Shown here one piece after another: positions 10,219-19,916 of a DNA stretch of 56,978 nucleotides. The translations under genes were made by a program, and so were the position numbers. The stretch spans positions 1 to 56,978 of the forward strand of contig CAZUTO010000013.1 in NCBI GenBank assembly GCA_964623085.1. Reading direction: 5' to 3'. The notes under the pieces were generated by a model. The model was not told the DNA's origin. It did not search any database and saw only the letters and a list, made by a program, of their open reading frames with translations. The stretch comes from CAZUTO01 sp964623085. GTDB taxonomy: Bacteria > Pseudomonadota > Gammaproteobacteria > Pseudomonadales > GM7GCV1. Within the stretch, counting starts at the first letter, position 1, and the number at the start of each line of letters is the position of its first letter.

Positions 10219-11507
10219 TCGCGGTTGAAAATTTTAGACATCAAGCCTTTCTTGTCATTCTTCGATTCCCCTTCGGAATCCAATAGATTCTTAAATGCGT
10301 CTTCAAATACTTCGCTGTAAGAACCGGGATCGAGTCCTGCTTCTGCGGGTAAATCTTCCTCGATGCTCACTTCAGTTTCTTCAGAAAGGTCGATAGTGCG
10401 GCCAGGCTTTGCTGTGTAACTATCATCCAGAATAAGTACAGATGGCTTAAGTCGGCGACCAACATTCTGTTTTACTACGACAGCTTTCTCGCCACTGGAT
10501 AGTTTCACTAGTGTGCCAAGCGGGTAGAGTCCCATTGCTTCGATAAATTCGATGACAAGCTCTTCTTGAAAAGCGCGGCCTTTCTGTGAATAAAGCATTT
10601 TGGTCGCTTGCGATGGAGACATGGGTTCTTTTTTTGGATTGATAGGATGTAGAACCAAGTCATAGGCAGTTGATACAGCGGCAATGCGCGCCATAAATGG
10701 TATTTTTTCGCCGACGAGACCAAAAGGTTTCCCGGAGCCATTGAAGCGTTCACGATGGTATTTTACTACCGCGATTACTTTTGGGTGAACGCCGGTTTCT
10801 TGCAAAAGCTCGACACTCGTTAGTATGGCGTCACTAGTGTTCTTAACTTCGCGATCTTCAGAAAGGCGATAGACATCTTTCAGCAGCAGTCCCTGAGCTA
10901 GGCGCTTGAGGTCGACCGTGTCGACGCCCATATGACGCCCACAAATTAACCCCCAAGTAGCAGCGCGTAAACCATGGTTATAGATCTGATCGTCGTGCTT
11001 TTGCAACAGTGCGGCCCAAAAAGCGGCTGTCGGGGTTTTAACTACTGCATCCACAATTACACTAGAGGTGTCATTAAGTGCACTCTCATCCAGCGTTGCA
11101 CCTGCGAGAATATCGTCGTGAATTGTACTTAGAGAATTTTGGACTCGCGTAAAACTGGTCGATGTCTGGTCAAAATCTTTTTGATCCGGAAGTTCAGTAA
11201 TATTCTCATAACGGCCATGTGAGATATCTAATTTTTTGGTAGATTTTCGAACCGCTTTTTCTTTGACCTTTGATGATTTTGTACTAAAGAATTGCTTGGC
11301 TTCGCCGTCGTCGGAGAATTTGCTTTTGGTCACATCAACGTAGACATACTCGCACACAGAATTTAATGCGCCGAGTTCGCGCTTGGAGCGAATACGAAAG
11401 CCTTGAAGAGGGAAATTAGTTTGCTGCCAAGGTCTATCCAGCTCAGACACATACATGCCCAGCTTTAATTCCATTACCTCTGTTTTGACACGTTCGAGCT
11501 CAGACAT
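10215..11507 (-). CDS. Degenerate HD-GYP domain protein with DUF3391-like N-terminus
   Basis: 430 aa. The N-terminal region (ELKLGMYVSELDRPW...) is the DUF3391-type module often found in front of HD-GYP phosphodiesterases. The middle region (about residues 165-300) has the HD-GYP fold, but key residues are changed: the HD pair is KD (LLLKDVYRL, near residue 209), the HHE motif reads HRE, and GYP reads GKP (GSGKPFGL, near residue 259). The C-terminal part carries the usual LVKLSSGE element plus an acidic tail. Loss of the metal-binding His suggests it binds or signals rather than hydrolyses c-di-GMP. It ends head to head with psd. Confidence 0.85.
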   Translation of the reverse strand: MSELERVKTEVMELKLGMYVSELDRPWQQTNFPLQGFRIRSKRELGALNSVCEYVYVDVTKSKFSDDGEAKQFFSTKSSKVKEKAVRKSTKKLDISHGRYENITELPDQKDFDQTSTSFTRVQNSLSTIHDDILAGATLDESALNDTSSVIVDAVVKTPTAAFWAALLQKHDDQIYNHGLRAATWGLICGRHMGVDTVDLKRLAQGLLLKDVYRLSEDREVKNTSDAILTSVELLQETGVHPKVIAVVKYHRERFNGSGKPFGLVGEKIPFMARIAAVSTAYDLVLHPINPKKEPMSPSQATKMLYSQKGRAFQEELVIEFIEAMGLYPLGTLVKLSSGEKAVVVKQNVGRRLKPSVLILDDSYTAKPGRTIDLSEETEVSIEEDLPAEAGLDPGSYSEVFEDAFKNLLDSEGESKNDKKGLMSKIFNRD

Positions 11508-11654
11508 GTGCTATTGAGAATACTCCGAAAAATCAATCGAAAAGTACATTGCTCGACTACTCCTAGCCAAGCTGCACTTTAGAAGCTTAATTTAAGGCAA
11601 CTAATATGCAGGTAATTTGATTTCGGATAAACGTTGATAAAACAGGTTTGAGAG

Positions 11655-12716
11655 CTAGTTCACACTGAGTTCATGTACAGACTTTATAAATGCAGCTGCG
11701 TTCTCAACTGGTACGTCTGGCGTGATGCCATGTCCTAAATTGAAAATGTGCCCAGGCGCGTTGCCATAAGCCTTTAAAATACGTTCGACTTCTTGGCGAA
11801 TACAGTCTGGGGAGCTCAATAGTATGGCTGGATCCATGTTTCCTTGCAGAGCAATTTTTCCATTTACTACTTGCTTGGCGATACCGATATCAGTTGTCCA
11901 ATCTAGTCCTGCAGCATCACAACCTGTTTGGGCAATTTTCTCGATCCATTGGCCGCCATTTTTAGTAAATAAAATAACGGGAGTTTGCGCGCAGTCCTCG
12001 TCATTTTTTAATTTCTGGACGATATCGGCCATATATCCCAGTGAAAATTCTTCATATGCAGAATGACTGAGCGCGCCGCCCCAAGTATCAAAAATCTGAA
12101 TAGCTTGAGCACCAGCTAGAATCTGCGCGCGCAGATAGACATAGACTGATTCGGATAATTTGGATAGCAATTCATGAATCGCTTCAGGCTGCTGATAAGC
12201 CATTGTTTTGATGCGCTTAAAATCGCGACTTGACTGCCCTTCGACCATATAGGTTGCCAGTGTCCAAGGGCTACCAGAAAAACCAATGAGCGGGACGCGA
12301 CCATTGAGTTCTTTTCTGATCAGCCGGACAGCGTCGGTCACGTAAGAAAGATCTTTCTCCGGGTTAATGACCTCGAGCGTGCTAATAGCTTCGGGAGTTT
12401 GCACAGGCTTGCGAAATTTCGGGCCTTCACCTTCTGCAAAGTAAAGGCCTAGGCCCATAGCATCGGGAATGGTGAGAATGTCTGAAAATAGAATTGCCGC
12501 ATCAAGAGGGAAGCGCTCCAATGGTTGCAGCGTGACTTCGCAAGCCAACTGAGGGTTGGTGCAGAGATCCATAAAAGAACCGGCTTTAGTACGCAGAGCA
12601 CGATATTCGGGAAGATAGCGCCCTGCCTGCCGCATCATCCAAACTGGAGTCATGTCCACAGGTTCTCGGCGCAAAGCGCGCAGGAAGCGATCATTCTTTA
12701 ATTCGGGGTGATTCAT
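11655..12716 (-). CDS. hemE: Uroporphyrinogen decarboxylase
   Basis: 353 aa, full family length. It converts uroporphyrinogen III to coproporphyrinogen III in haem synthesis. Signature segments: PVWMMRQAGRYLPEYR near the N-terminus, FSDILTIPDAMGL, and GFSGSPWTLATYM. It begins two bases after the gltD stop, so gltB-gltD-hemE are very probably one transcript. Confidence 0.96.
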   Translation of the reverse strand: MNHPELKNDRFLRALRREPVDMTPVWMMRQAGRYLPEYRALRTKAGSFMDLCTNPQLACEVTLQPLERFPLDAAILFSDILTIPDAMGLGLYFAEGEGPKFRKPVQTPEAISTLEVINPEKDLSYVTDAVRLIRKELNGRVPLIGFSGSPWTLATYMVEGQSSRDFKRIKTMAYQQPEAIHELLSKLSESVYVYLRAQILAGAQAIQIFDTWGGALSHSAYEEFSLGYMADIVQKLKNDEDCAQTPVILFTKNGGQWIEKIAQTGCDAAGLDWTTDIGIAKQVVNGKIALQGNMDPAILLSSPDCIRQEVERILKAYGNAPGHIFNLGHGITPDVPVENAAAFIKSVHELSVN

Positions 12717-12718
12717 GG

Positions 12719-14137
12719 TTATACGTCCAGGTAGTCGAGTATTCCGGACGCGGCTTCACGACCTTCCCAGATGGCGGTGACGACTAAGTCAGACCCTCTT
12801 ACCATATCGCCGCCAGCAAACACTTTTGCATTAGTCGTCTGGAATTTAAATTCTTGTTCTTCTTCCGCGACAACACCGCCCCAGCTGTTCACTTTGATAT
12901 CGTGTTCATTGAACCAAGTTGCTGGGCTTGGTTGGAAACCAAATGCTTGAATGACAATGTCAGTATCGAGTGTTTTTTCACTTCCAGGGATATCAACCGG
13001 TCTTCTGCGCCCGTTTTCGTCTGGTTCGCCCAACTCGGTTTCGATCACTTTTATGCCTTCTACTTTCTCTGTGCCAATAATTTCGAGAGGCTGACGATTA
13101 AACATAAATCTAACGCCTTCCTCCTTGGCATTTTGGACTTCTTTGGTTGAACCAGGCATGTTGGCTTCGTCGCGGCGGTATACACAGGTTACAGATGCGG
13201 CACTTTGGCGCACGGAGGTGCGGACACAGTCCATGGCCGTATCGCCGCCGCCAAGTACGACGACGTTTTTACCTTCCATACTGATAAACTCAGATGCGTC
13301 TTTTTCTATGCCCATGACGCGATTGATGTTGGATATCAAAAACGGCAGCGCATCGTGCACGCCAGGAAGGTCTTCACCTTCAAAGCCACCCTTCATGCTA
13401 GTGTAGGTGCCCATGCCCAGAAAAACGGCATCATAGTCTGCTAAGATTTTTTCAAAACTAATATCTTTGCCAATTTCGGTGTTGAGTCGGAACTCAATGC
13501 CCATTTCTTCAAACACTTCGCGCCGCCGCTGCATCACTTTCTTTTCGAGTTTGAATGGCGGAATACCAAATGTAAGAAGGCCTCCGATTTCTGGATATTT
13601 ATCAAAAACTACGGGTCGCACACCGTTTCTAATGAGTATATCTGCGCAGCCAATGCCTGCAGGCCCCGCTCCAACGATAGCGACTTTTTTGTCTGTCCAT
13701 ACAACCTTGGACATGTCTGGCTTCCAGCCAAGTGCAAACGCGGTATCGGTAATGTACTTTTCCGCGCTGCCAATAGTGACTGCGCCGAAGCCATCATTAA
13801 GTGTGCAGGCACCTTCACAAAGGCGATCTTGAGGGCATACCCGGCCACATACTTCCGGCAGTGAGTTAGTCTGGTGGCATAGTTCGACCGCTTCCATAAT
13901 ATTCCCTTCGGCGACCAATTTAAGCCAGTTGGGTATGTAGTTATGGACGGGGCACTTCCACTCGCAATAAGGGTTTCCGCACTCTAGGCAGCGGTGAGAT
14001 TGATCGGCGACCTGATGTCGATTGAAGGGTTCGTATATTTCTACGAACTCCTCTTGACGCTTACGCATTGAACGCTTTTTCGGTTCGTTGCGACTTACGT
14101 CGAGAAACTGGAAATGATTATTTAACCGTTCAGGCAT
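12719..14137 (-). CDS. gltD: Glutamate synthase (NADPH) small subunit
   Basis: 472 aa. It oxidises NADPH on FAD and passes electrons through [4Fe-4S] clusters to GltB. The N-terminal cysteine-rich region (CLECGNPYCEWKCP, then CGRVCPQDRLCEGAC) binds the clusters; the FAD site (VAIVGAGPAGIGCA) and the NADPH site (VVVLGGGDTAMDCV) follow. Located 12 bases after gltB. A GltD paralogue with added ferredoxin modules is encoded at 36.4 kb. Confidence 0.96.
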   Translation of the reverse strand: MPERLNNHFQFLDVSRNEPKKRSMRKRQEEFVEIYEPFNRHQVADQSHRCLECGNPYCEWKCPVHNYIPNWLKLVAEGNIMEAVELCHQTNSLPEVCGRVCPQDRLCEGACTLNDGFGAVTIGSAEKYITDTAFALGWKPDMSKVVWTDKKVAIVGAGPAGIGCADILIRNGVRPVVFDKYPEIGGLLTFGIPPFKLEKKVMQRRREVFEEMGIEFRLNTEIGKDISFEKILADYDAVFLGMGTYTSMKGGFEGEDLPGVHDALPFLISNINRVMGIEKDASEFISMEGKNVVVLGGGDTAMDCVRTSVRQSAASVTCVYRRDEANMPGSTKEVQNAKEEGVRFMFNRQPLEIIGTEKVEGIKVIETELGEPDENGRRRPVDIPGSEKTLDTDIVIQAFGFQPSPATWFNEHDIKVNSWGGVVAEEEQEFKFQTTNAKVFAGGDMVRGSDLVVTAIWEGREAASGILDYLDV

Positions 14138-14149
14138 TTCTGATCTCCG

Positions 14150-17100
14150 TCACTGCGGGTTCGACACTGTGCGTTGCAGTAAATCGTTCAAGCTCGCAGC
14201 CTTTGGTTTAACTAGCCAGAACTTGTAGGCGTAGTCGTCAAAATTATTATGTAATTCCCAGCCCCATTCACTGCCCGTCTCGGTGGCAAACTCGCGAATC
14301 ATTCCTAGTAGGTGCGTGGTATAACCTTCGGAAGACTCAGACGTGATGTGCTCTAATTCAACTAGTTCGGAATTATATTTGTCGACAAAGCTTCTATCTT
14401 CGTCCAATACATAGGCAAATCCACCGGTCATTCCAGCGCCGAAATTTACGCCAGTGGAACCTAGGACAGCAACGACACCACCGGTCATGTACTCGCAGCA
14501 GTGGTCACCTGTTCCTTCTACTACGACATGGGCGCCCGAGTTGCGTACAGCACAGCGTTCGCCTGCGCGGCCCGCTGCGAATAGTTTTCCACCCGTAGCG
14601 CCATAGAGGCAAGTGTTACCCATAATACTGGTGTCACGAGAATTGAACTCGCTCTCCTTTGGAGGGAACAGAACAATTTTCCCGCCAGCCATACCCTTGC
14701 CAACGTAGTCGTTTGTATCACCTTCGAGATAAAGTTCTAACCCGCCAGCATTCCATACACCAAAACTTTGGCCAGCTACGCCTTTGAAGTTTAGACGTAT
14801 GGGTGCATCGTCCATGCCACGATTGCCATGGCGAAGCGCGATTTCCCCCGATACTCTTGCTCCAATTGAGCGATCGCAATTAGTGACTTGAAAATTAAAT
14901 TCACCACCGGATTTACTATCGATGGCGGGTAGCACTTGGCTAACGATTTCTTCCGCCAATAGGCCTTTGTCAAAAGGCGCGTTCTTCGCCACAGTACAGA
15001 ACTGGGGTTTAGATTCTAGAAGCTCATCGGTGTGGACAATCGGTGAAAGGTCCAATCTTGTTTGTCGCTCGGTTTGTCCCTCTAGGCGTTCAAGTAAGTC
15101 TACACGGCCAATAAGATCTTCGAGTTTACGGACACCGAGTTTACTCATCCACATGCGCGTTTCTTCAGCCATATAGGAGAAGTAGTTTTTTGCCATCTCT
15201 ACGGTGCCAATGTAGTGTTCGTCACGCAAACGATCATCTTGTGTTGCGACACCTGTTGCACAGTTGTTGAGATGGCAGATACGCAAATATTTACAACCCA
15301 ATGCAATCATCGGCCCAGTGCCAAAACCAAAGCTCTCTGCACCGAGAATTGCTGCTTTCACCACGTCTAGACCAGATTTTAGACCGCCATCTGTTTGTAC
15401 CCGCACTTTGCCACGCAGGTCATTGGCGCGCAGCATTTGGTGTGTTTCAGATAGTCCCAGTTCCCAGGGCGAGCCAGCATAGCGAATCGAAGAAATAGGG
15501 CTTGCTGCGGTCCCGCCATCGTAGCCAGAAATAGTAATTAAATCAGCGTAGGCTTTGGCGACACCGGTCGCAATGGTCCCCACGCCAGGTCGTGACACGA
15601 GCTTGACTGAAATCAACGCTTTGGGGTTGACCTGTTTCAGATCGAAGATGAGCTGAGCCAAATCCTCGATCGAGTAGATATCATGATGTGGTGGAGGGGA
15701 GATCAGGGTAACGCCAGGCACTGAGTAACGCAGACGCGCGATCAACGAGTTGACCTTGCCACCGGGCAGTTGCCCACCTTCGCCAGGCTTGGCGCCTTGC
15801 GCGACCTTAATCTGAATGACTTCCGCATTCATCAAATAGTGGGGTGTAACGCCAAATCGGCCAGAGGCAACCTGCTTAATTTTTGAGGTTTTAATCGTGC
15901 CGTATCGTTTCGGATCTTCGCCGCCTTCACCTGAGTTGGAACGGCCTCCTAGCGTATTCATGGCTTCAGCCAATGATTCGTGTGCTTCTGGCGAGAGTGC
16001 TCCAAGTGACATTCCTGCCGAATCGAATCGACGCACGATATCTGAGATCGGTTCAACCTCGCTGATATCGATCGGATTATCGCTCAATTTTAATGCCAGT
16101 AGATCGCGCAGAGTGGCTGCTGGACGTTCATTAATTAGCCGCGAATACTCCAGCCATGCGCTAAAGTCAGAGTGCTTCACTGACTTGTGCATCGATTCAA
16201 TGACGTTGGGGTTGTATGCGTGATACTCCTGACCATGGATATACTTTAATAATCCGCCTGGCGAAATGGGCTTGCGCGCTTTCCAAGCATTCTTAGACAG
16301 CTCAGCACAATCGCTCTGTAAGTCGGCGAAGTTGGCGCCAGAAATTCGGCTGGGTGTGCCTGTAAAACAAAGGTCTACTATGTCTTTATCAAGGCCTACC
16401 ACTTCAAATAGTTGGGCCCCTCGATATGATGCGATCGCTGAAATACCCATTTTAGATAGGATTTTCTGTAGACCTTTGTTGATTCCCTTGCGGTAATTCT
16501 TAAGGGACTCCCATCTTTCGATCATCATTTCGCCGCTGTCTACCAGATCTCGCAATATGCGGTAAGTCAAGAAAGGATGAATCGCTGTTGCACCATAGCC
16601 GAGTAGGCATGCAAAGTGGTGAGGGTCACGAGCAGTACCTGTCTGAACAATGATATTTGCACCGCACCTTAGGCCAGTTTTCACTAGTCGGTGATGAACA
16701 GCACCGGTCGCTAGCAATGCGTGAATCGGAAGGCTGCTTGTGCTGAGGTAGCGATCAGTCAATACAACAATCACTGTTCCAGAGCGAATCGCGTTCTCGA
16801 CTTTATCGCAGAGTGCTAGGATTGCGGCTTTGAGATCTGTTTGGTCGGGGTTATATGCGAGTGAAAATTCTTGCGAAGGCAGGTGCACCTCAGACTCGGG
16901 ATCGAGCAGCGCCTGAAACTTAGCGGTGGAAAGAACGGGTGTCGACGAAATGACTCTGCAGGCGTGATCTTCTGTCTCCTCGAATACATTGGATTCCGGT
17001 CCAAAGCAGGTCTCGAGAGACATTACGATGGCTTCTCGCAGTGAATCGATGGGTGGATTCGTGACTTGCGCAAACTGCTGGCGGAAAAAGTCGTATAAGG

Positions 17101-18601
17101 AACGGTTCTTTTTCGACAGTATTGCCATGGGTGTGTCATCACCCATCGATCCGACGGCTTCTTGGCCAGCTTCGGCTATCGGACGAATAACTTGGTCGCG
17201 CTCTTCAAAACTGACTTGGAACTGTTTCATATAGCGTGACAGTTCGTCTTCGGACAATTCCGAAATTTCAGCTGCCGGGATTAGATCGCCACGTATGCGC
17301 TTCGCGTTTTTACGCAGCCACTCTTTGTAGGGATTTCTACTTTGCAAGTCAGAGTCAATATCATCGGTATGGCGAAGTTTACCTTCAAGTGTATCGATGG
17401 AAAGGATTTGCCCTGGGCCCAGTCGACCTTTTGCAACGACTTGATCTGGCTCGTAAGAGTAAGTGCCCACTTCCGATGCAACAGTAATAAAATCATCTTT
17501 TGTGATCACCCAGCGCGACGGCCGTAGACCATTTCTATCCAGTGTACATACGGCATATCTACCGTCTGTGATAACTAATCCAGCCGGGCCATCCCAGGGT
17601 TCCATATGAAGCCCGTTGTACTCGAAGAATGCACGCCGCGCCGGATCCATCGTACGTATGTTTTGCCAAGCGGGTGGGATCAGCATGCGCACTGCACGAT
17701 GTAATTCCATGCCGCCCAATACCAGAAGCTCAAGCATGTTATCGAGGCTTGATGAATCCGAACCGCGGCGATTGACGACTGGCGATATATCGGAAAGGTC
17801 ACCGAGTAGCTCAGATTTCAGTAATGGTGTTCGTGCAACCGACCAGTTGCGGTTGCCGGTAACCGTATTAATTTCGCCATTATGTGCAAGCATCCGGAAC
17901 GGTTGTGCCAAAGGCCAGCGTGGAAGGGTATTAGTGGAAAAGCGTTGGTGGAATACACAGATCGCCGTCGACATTCGTTCATCGCCCAGATCCGGATAAA
18001 ACGATGTAAGGTCTGCTGGCATCATTAAGCCTTTGTAGCTCAATACTGTCGTCGATAGGCTCGCCACATAAAAATCTTTATGTGGCTGCAGAACCATCGC
18101 GATTTTTTTTCTCGCTATGAAAAGCTCGGCGTTAAACTGGGTCGCATTGTGTTTGCCTGGCCCTACAAATATCTGCTCGATTTGTGGCATGCAGTCGAGT
18201 GCGATGGGACCAAGACAGTCACTGTTGGTGGGTACATCGCGCCAGCCGAGGACCTCGAGTCCTCGCGCTTCTATTTGCTCTGCGACAATTTCTTTTTCTT
18301 TTTTGCGCAAGCCTTCGTCTGGCGACATCATGACTGCCCCCACACCATACAGCTCAGGCAGATCGATATTTAGCTCGTCTTTAGCAACCGTGCGCAGGAA
18401 CGAGTCCGGCTTCTGGATGAGCAGGCCGCATCCATCCCCTGTTTTACCGTCCGCTGCGATACCGCCACGATGGGTCATACAGGTAAGAGATTCTATTGCG
18501 GTTTGGAGCAACTTATGGCTTTGCTGCCCCTTCAGATGGGCAATTAGCCCAAAACCGCAATTGTCTTTAAACTCATCTAGATGGTAAAGACCAGATGACA
18601 T
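14150..18601 (-). CDS. gltB: Glutamate synthase large subunit
   Basis: 1483 aa. It turns 2-oxoglutarate and glutamine into two glutamates. A short propeptide precedes the amidotransferase nucleophile C15 (KDNCGFGLIAH). The central and FMN-binding domains contain GEGGEDPKRYG and the synthase stretch PGEGGQLPGGKV, followed by the C-terminal beta-helix repeats (GMAGGKIVLFPP, GNTCLYGATGGK). ATG start with AAGGA six to seven bases upstream. First gene of the gltBD-hemE unit. Confidence 0.97.
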   Translation of the reverse strand: MSSGLYHLDEFKDNCGFGLIAHLKGQQSHKLLQTAIESLTCMTHRGGIAADGKTGDGCGLLIQKPDSFLRTVAKDELNIDLPELYGVGAVMMSPDEGLRKKEKEIVAEQIEARGLEVLGWRDVPTNSDCLGPIALDCMPQIEQIFVGPGKHNATQFNAELFIARKKIAMVLQPHKDFYVASLSTTVLSYKGLMMPADLTSFYPDLGDERMSTAICVFHQRFSTNTLPRWPLAQPFRMLAHNGEINTVTGNRNWSVARTPLLKSELLGDLSDISPVVNRRGSDSSSLDNMLELLVLGGMELHRAVRMLIPPAWQNIRTMDPARRAFFEYNGLHMEPWDGPAGLVITDGRYAVCTLDRNGLRPSRWVITKDDFITVASEVGTYSYEPDQVVAKGRLGPGQILSIDTLEGKLRHTDDIDSDLQSRNPYKEWLRKNAKRIRGDLIPAAEISELSEDELSRYMKQFQVSFEERDQVIRPIAEAGQEAVGSMGDDTPMAILSKKNRSLYDFFRQQFAQVTNPPIDSLREAIVMSLETCFGPESNVFEETEDHACRVISSTPVLSTAKFQALLDPESEVHLPSQEFSLAYNPDQTDLKAAILALCDKVENAIRSGTVIVVLTDRYLSTSSLPIHALLATGAVHHRLVKTGLRCGANIIVQTGTARDPHHFACLLGYGATAIHPFLTYRILRDLVDSGEMMIERWESLKNYRKGINKGLQKILSKMGISAIASYRGAQLFEVVGLDKDIVDLCFTGTPSRISGANFADLQSDCAELSKNAWKARKPISPGGLLKYIHGQEYHAYNPNVIESMHKSVKHSDFSAWLEYSRLINERPAATLRDLLALKLSDNPIDISEVEPISDIVRRFDSAGMSLGALSPEAHESLAEAMNTLGGRSNSGEGGEDPKRYGTIKTSKIKQVASGRFGVTPHYLMNAEVIQIKVAQGAKPGEGGQLPGGKVNSLIARLRYSVPGVTLISPPPHHDIYSIEDLAQLIFDLKQVNPKALISVKLVSRPGVGTIATGVAKAYADLITISGYDGGTAASPISSIRYAGSPWELGLSETHQMLRANDLRGKVRVQTDGGLKSGLDVVKAAILGAESFGFGTGPMIALGCKYLRICHLNNCATGVATQDDRLRDEHYIGTVEMAKNYFSYMAEETRMWMSKLGVRKLEDLIGRVDLLERLEGQTERQTRLDLSPIVHTDELLESKPQFCTVAKNAPFDKGLLAEEIVSQVLPAIDSKSGGEFNFQVTNCDRSIGARVSGEIALRHGNRGMDDAPIRLNFKGVAGQSFGVWNAGGLELYLEGDTNDYVGKGMAGGKIVLFPPKESEFNSRDTSIMGNTCLYGATGGKLFAAGRAGERCAVRNSGAHVVVEGTGDHCCEYMTGGVVAVLGSTGVNFGAGMTGGFAYVLDEDRSFVDKYNSELVELEHITSESSEGYTTHLLGMIREFATETGSEWGWELHNNFDDYAYKFWLVKPKAASLNDLLQRTVSNPQ

Positions 18602-18633
18602 AAAAAATCCTTATAATTCATATATTTAAGGAT

Positions 18634-18663
18634 GGTTTTGCGCATAACTTTCGGTTTTGCGCA
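18634..18663. repeat. Direct repeat upstream of gltB
   Basis: The 11-base sequence ggttttgcgca occurs at 18634-18644 and again at 18653-18663, a 19-base period, within 65 bases of the gltB start. The spacing and position suggest a tandem operator, but no particular regulator is indicated. The rest of the gltB-cysK gap holds no gene. Confidence 0.5.
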
Positions 18664-18843
18664 GCCAAAAAGGCTGGCCATTTTACACACGCGTTGCCCT
18701 ATCCACAAACTTGAAAATCAGAACGTCGAAAGAACGTTCTAGGTTGATTGAGGAAGCAACTTTTAATTCTTTGCCCTCATGCGTTGGCAGCGGGCCGAAT
18801 AGCAGCTACTCTCCACTTAAATAGGATTTAGGCGTTTATTGTT

Positions 18844-19842
18844 ATGGCTACATCATCTCTTCCAGAGCTGATAGGAAATACCCCACTCATTCGCTTGCGC
18901 AAAGTTTCCGAGCAAACTGGATGTGAGATCTATGGTAAGTGCGAGTTTCTTAATCCCGGGGGTTCAGTTAAAGATCGCACTGCAATGGGGATCATTCGCG
19001 CTGCTGAAGCTTCAGGAGAGTTGGTACCTGGTGGCACTATCGTTGAGGGAACTGCCGGCAATACGGGTATTGGGCTAACGATACTTGCCAATGCATTGGG
19101 TTATAAGGCAGTGATAGTCATGCCAATGAATCAGAGCAAGGAAAAAATTGAACAGCTCGAATTGCTCGGTGCTGAATTACATTTAGTGCAGGCAACGGGA
19201 TACGACGACGATAACCACTATGTTCATCAGGCTCGACGAATGGCGGAAAAATTGAATGACAGCCATGATCAAGGCGCTTACTGGGCGCAGCAGTTTGATA
19301 ACACAGCGAATCGAGACTTTCATTCCGAAACCACTGGGCAAGAAGTGTGGACACAAACTGATGGGACGATTGACGGCTTTATTTGTGCCGTCGGCACCGG
19401 TGGAACGCTTGCGGGTGTAGGGCAGGCATTAAAAGAACGTAACCCTGATGTCAAAATTGGTCTTGCCGACCCAGAAGGCTCTGCGCTTTATCGATACTTT
19501 AAGGACGGCGAGATTCAAGCGGAGGGTAGCTCTATAACAGAGGGTATTGGGATCAGCCATGTGACAGAAAACCTTCGTGGTGCAGAGGTTGATTTGCCTT
19601 TTTCGATCTCAGACGAAGAGGCCTTGCCTTATATTTATGATCTACTTCAAGAAGAAGGCCTGTGTCTGGGTGGATCTTCGGCGATCAATGTTGCTGGCGC
19701 GGTAAAAATGGCAAAAGAGCTTGGCCCAGGGCATACGATTGTCACTATTCTTTGTGATTACGGCACGCGTTATCAAAGCAAAATATATAACCCTGTGTTT
19801 TTGCAATCCAAGGGATTACCAACGCCAGGCTGGTTGCGCTGA
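18844..19842 (+). CDS. cysK: Cysteine synthase A
   Basis: 332-aa PLP enzyme (fold type II) making cysteine from O-acetylserine and sulfide. The PLP lysine is K43 in GGSVKDRTA; the substrate loop is GTAGNTGIG (many CysK proteins have TSGNTG); the phosphate-binding loop is GTGGTLAGV. The C-terminus GLPTPGWLR and the internal ITEGIGISH resemble the proteobacterial subgroup that carries GTAGNTG. It stands alone, divergent from gltB. CysM or a beta-synthase-like role cannot be excluded from sequence alone. Confidence 0.86.
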   Translation: MATSSLPELIGNTPLIRLRKVSEQTGCEIYGKCEFLNPGGSVKDRTAMGIIRAAEASGELVPGGTIVEGTAGNTGIGLTILANALGYKAVIVMPMNQSKEKIEQLELLGAELHLVQATGYDDDNHYVHQARRMAEKLNDSHDQGAYWAQQFDNTANRDFHSETTGQEVWTQTDGTIDGFICAVGTGGTLAGVGQALKERNPDVKIGLADPEGSALYRYFKDGEIQAEGSSITEGIGISHVTENLRGAEVDLPFSISDEEALPYIYDLLQEEGLCLGGSSAINVAGAVKMAKELGPGHTIVTILCDYGTRYQSKIYNPVFLQSKGLPTPGWLR

Positions 19843-19916
19843 GCCAGGAAGTGGGTGTCTAGTGCTAGTGTTGCGCGTTACAGCAGAGGTTTGTTAGAGC
19901 GCAACTAGAGGATAGG

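Noticed and set aside
19870..19905. Inverted repeat gttgcgc/gcgcaac between cysK and the RsmC-like gene, considered as a terminator.
   Set aside because: The loop is 22 bases and no T-run follows on either strand.
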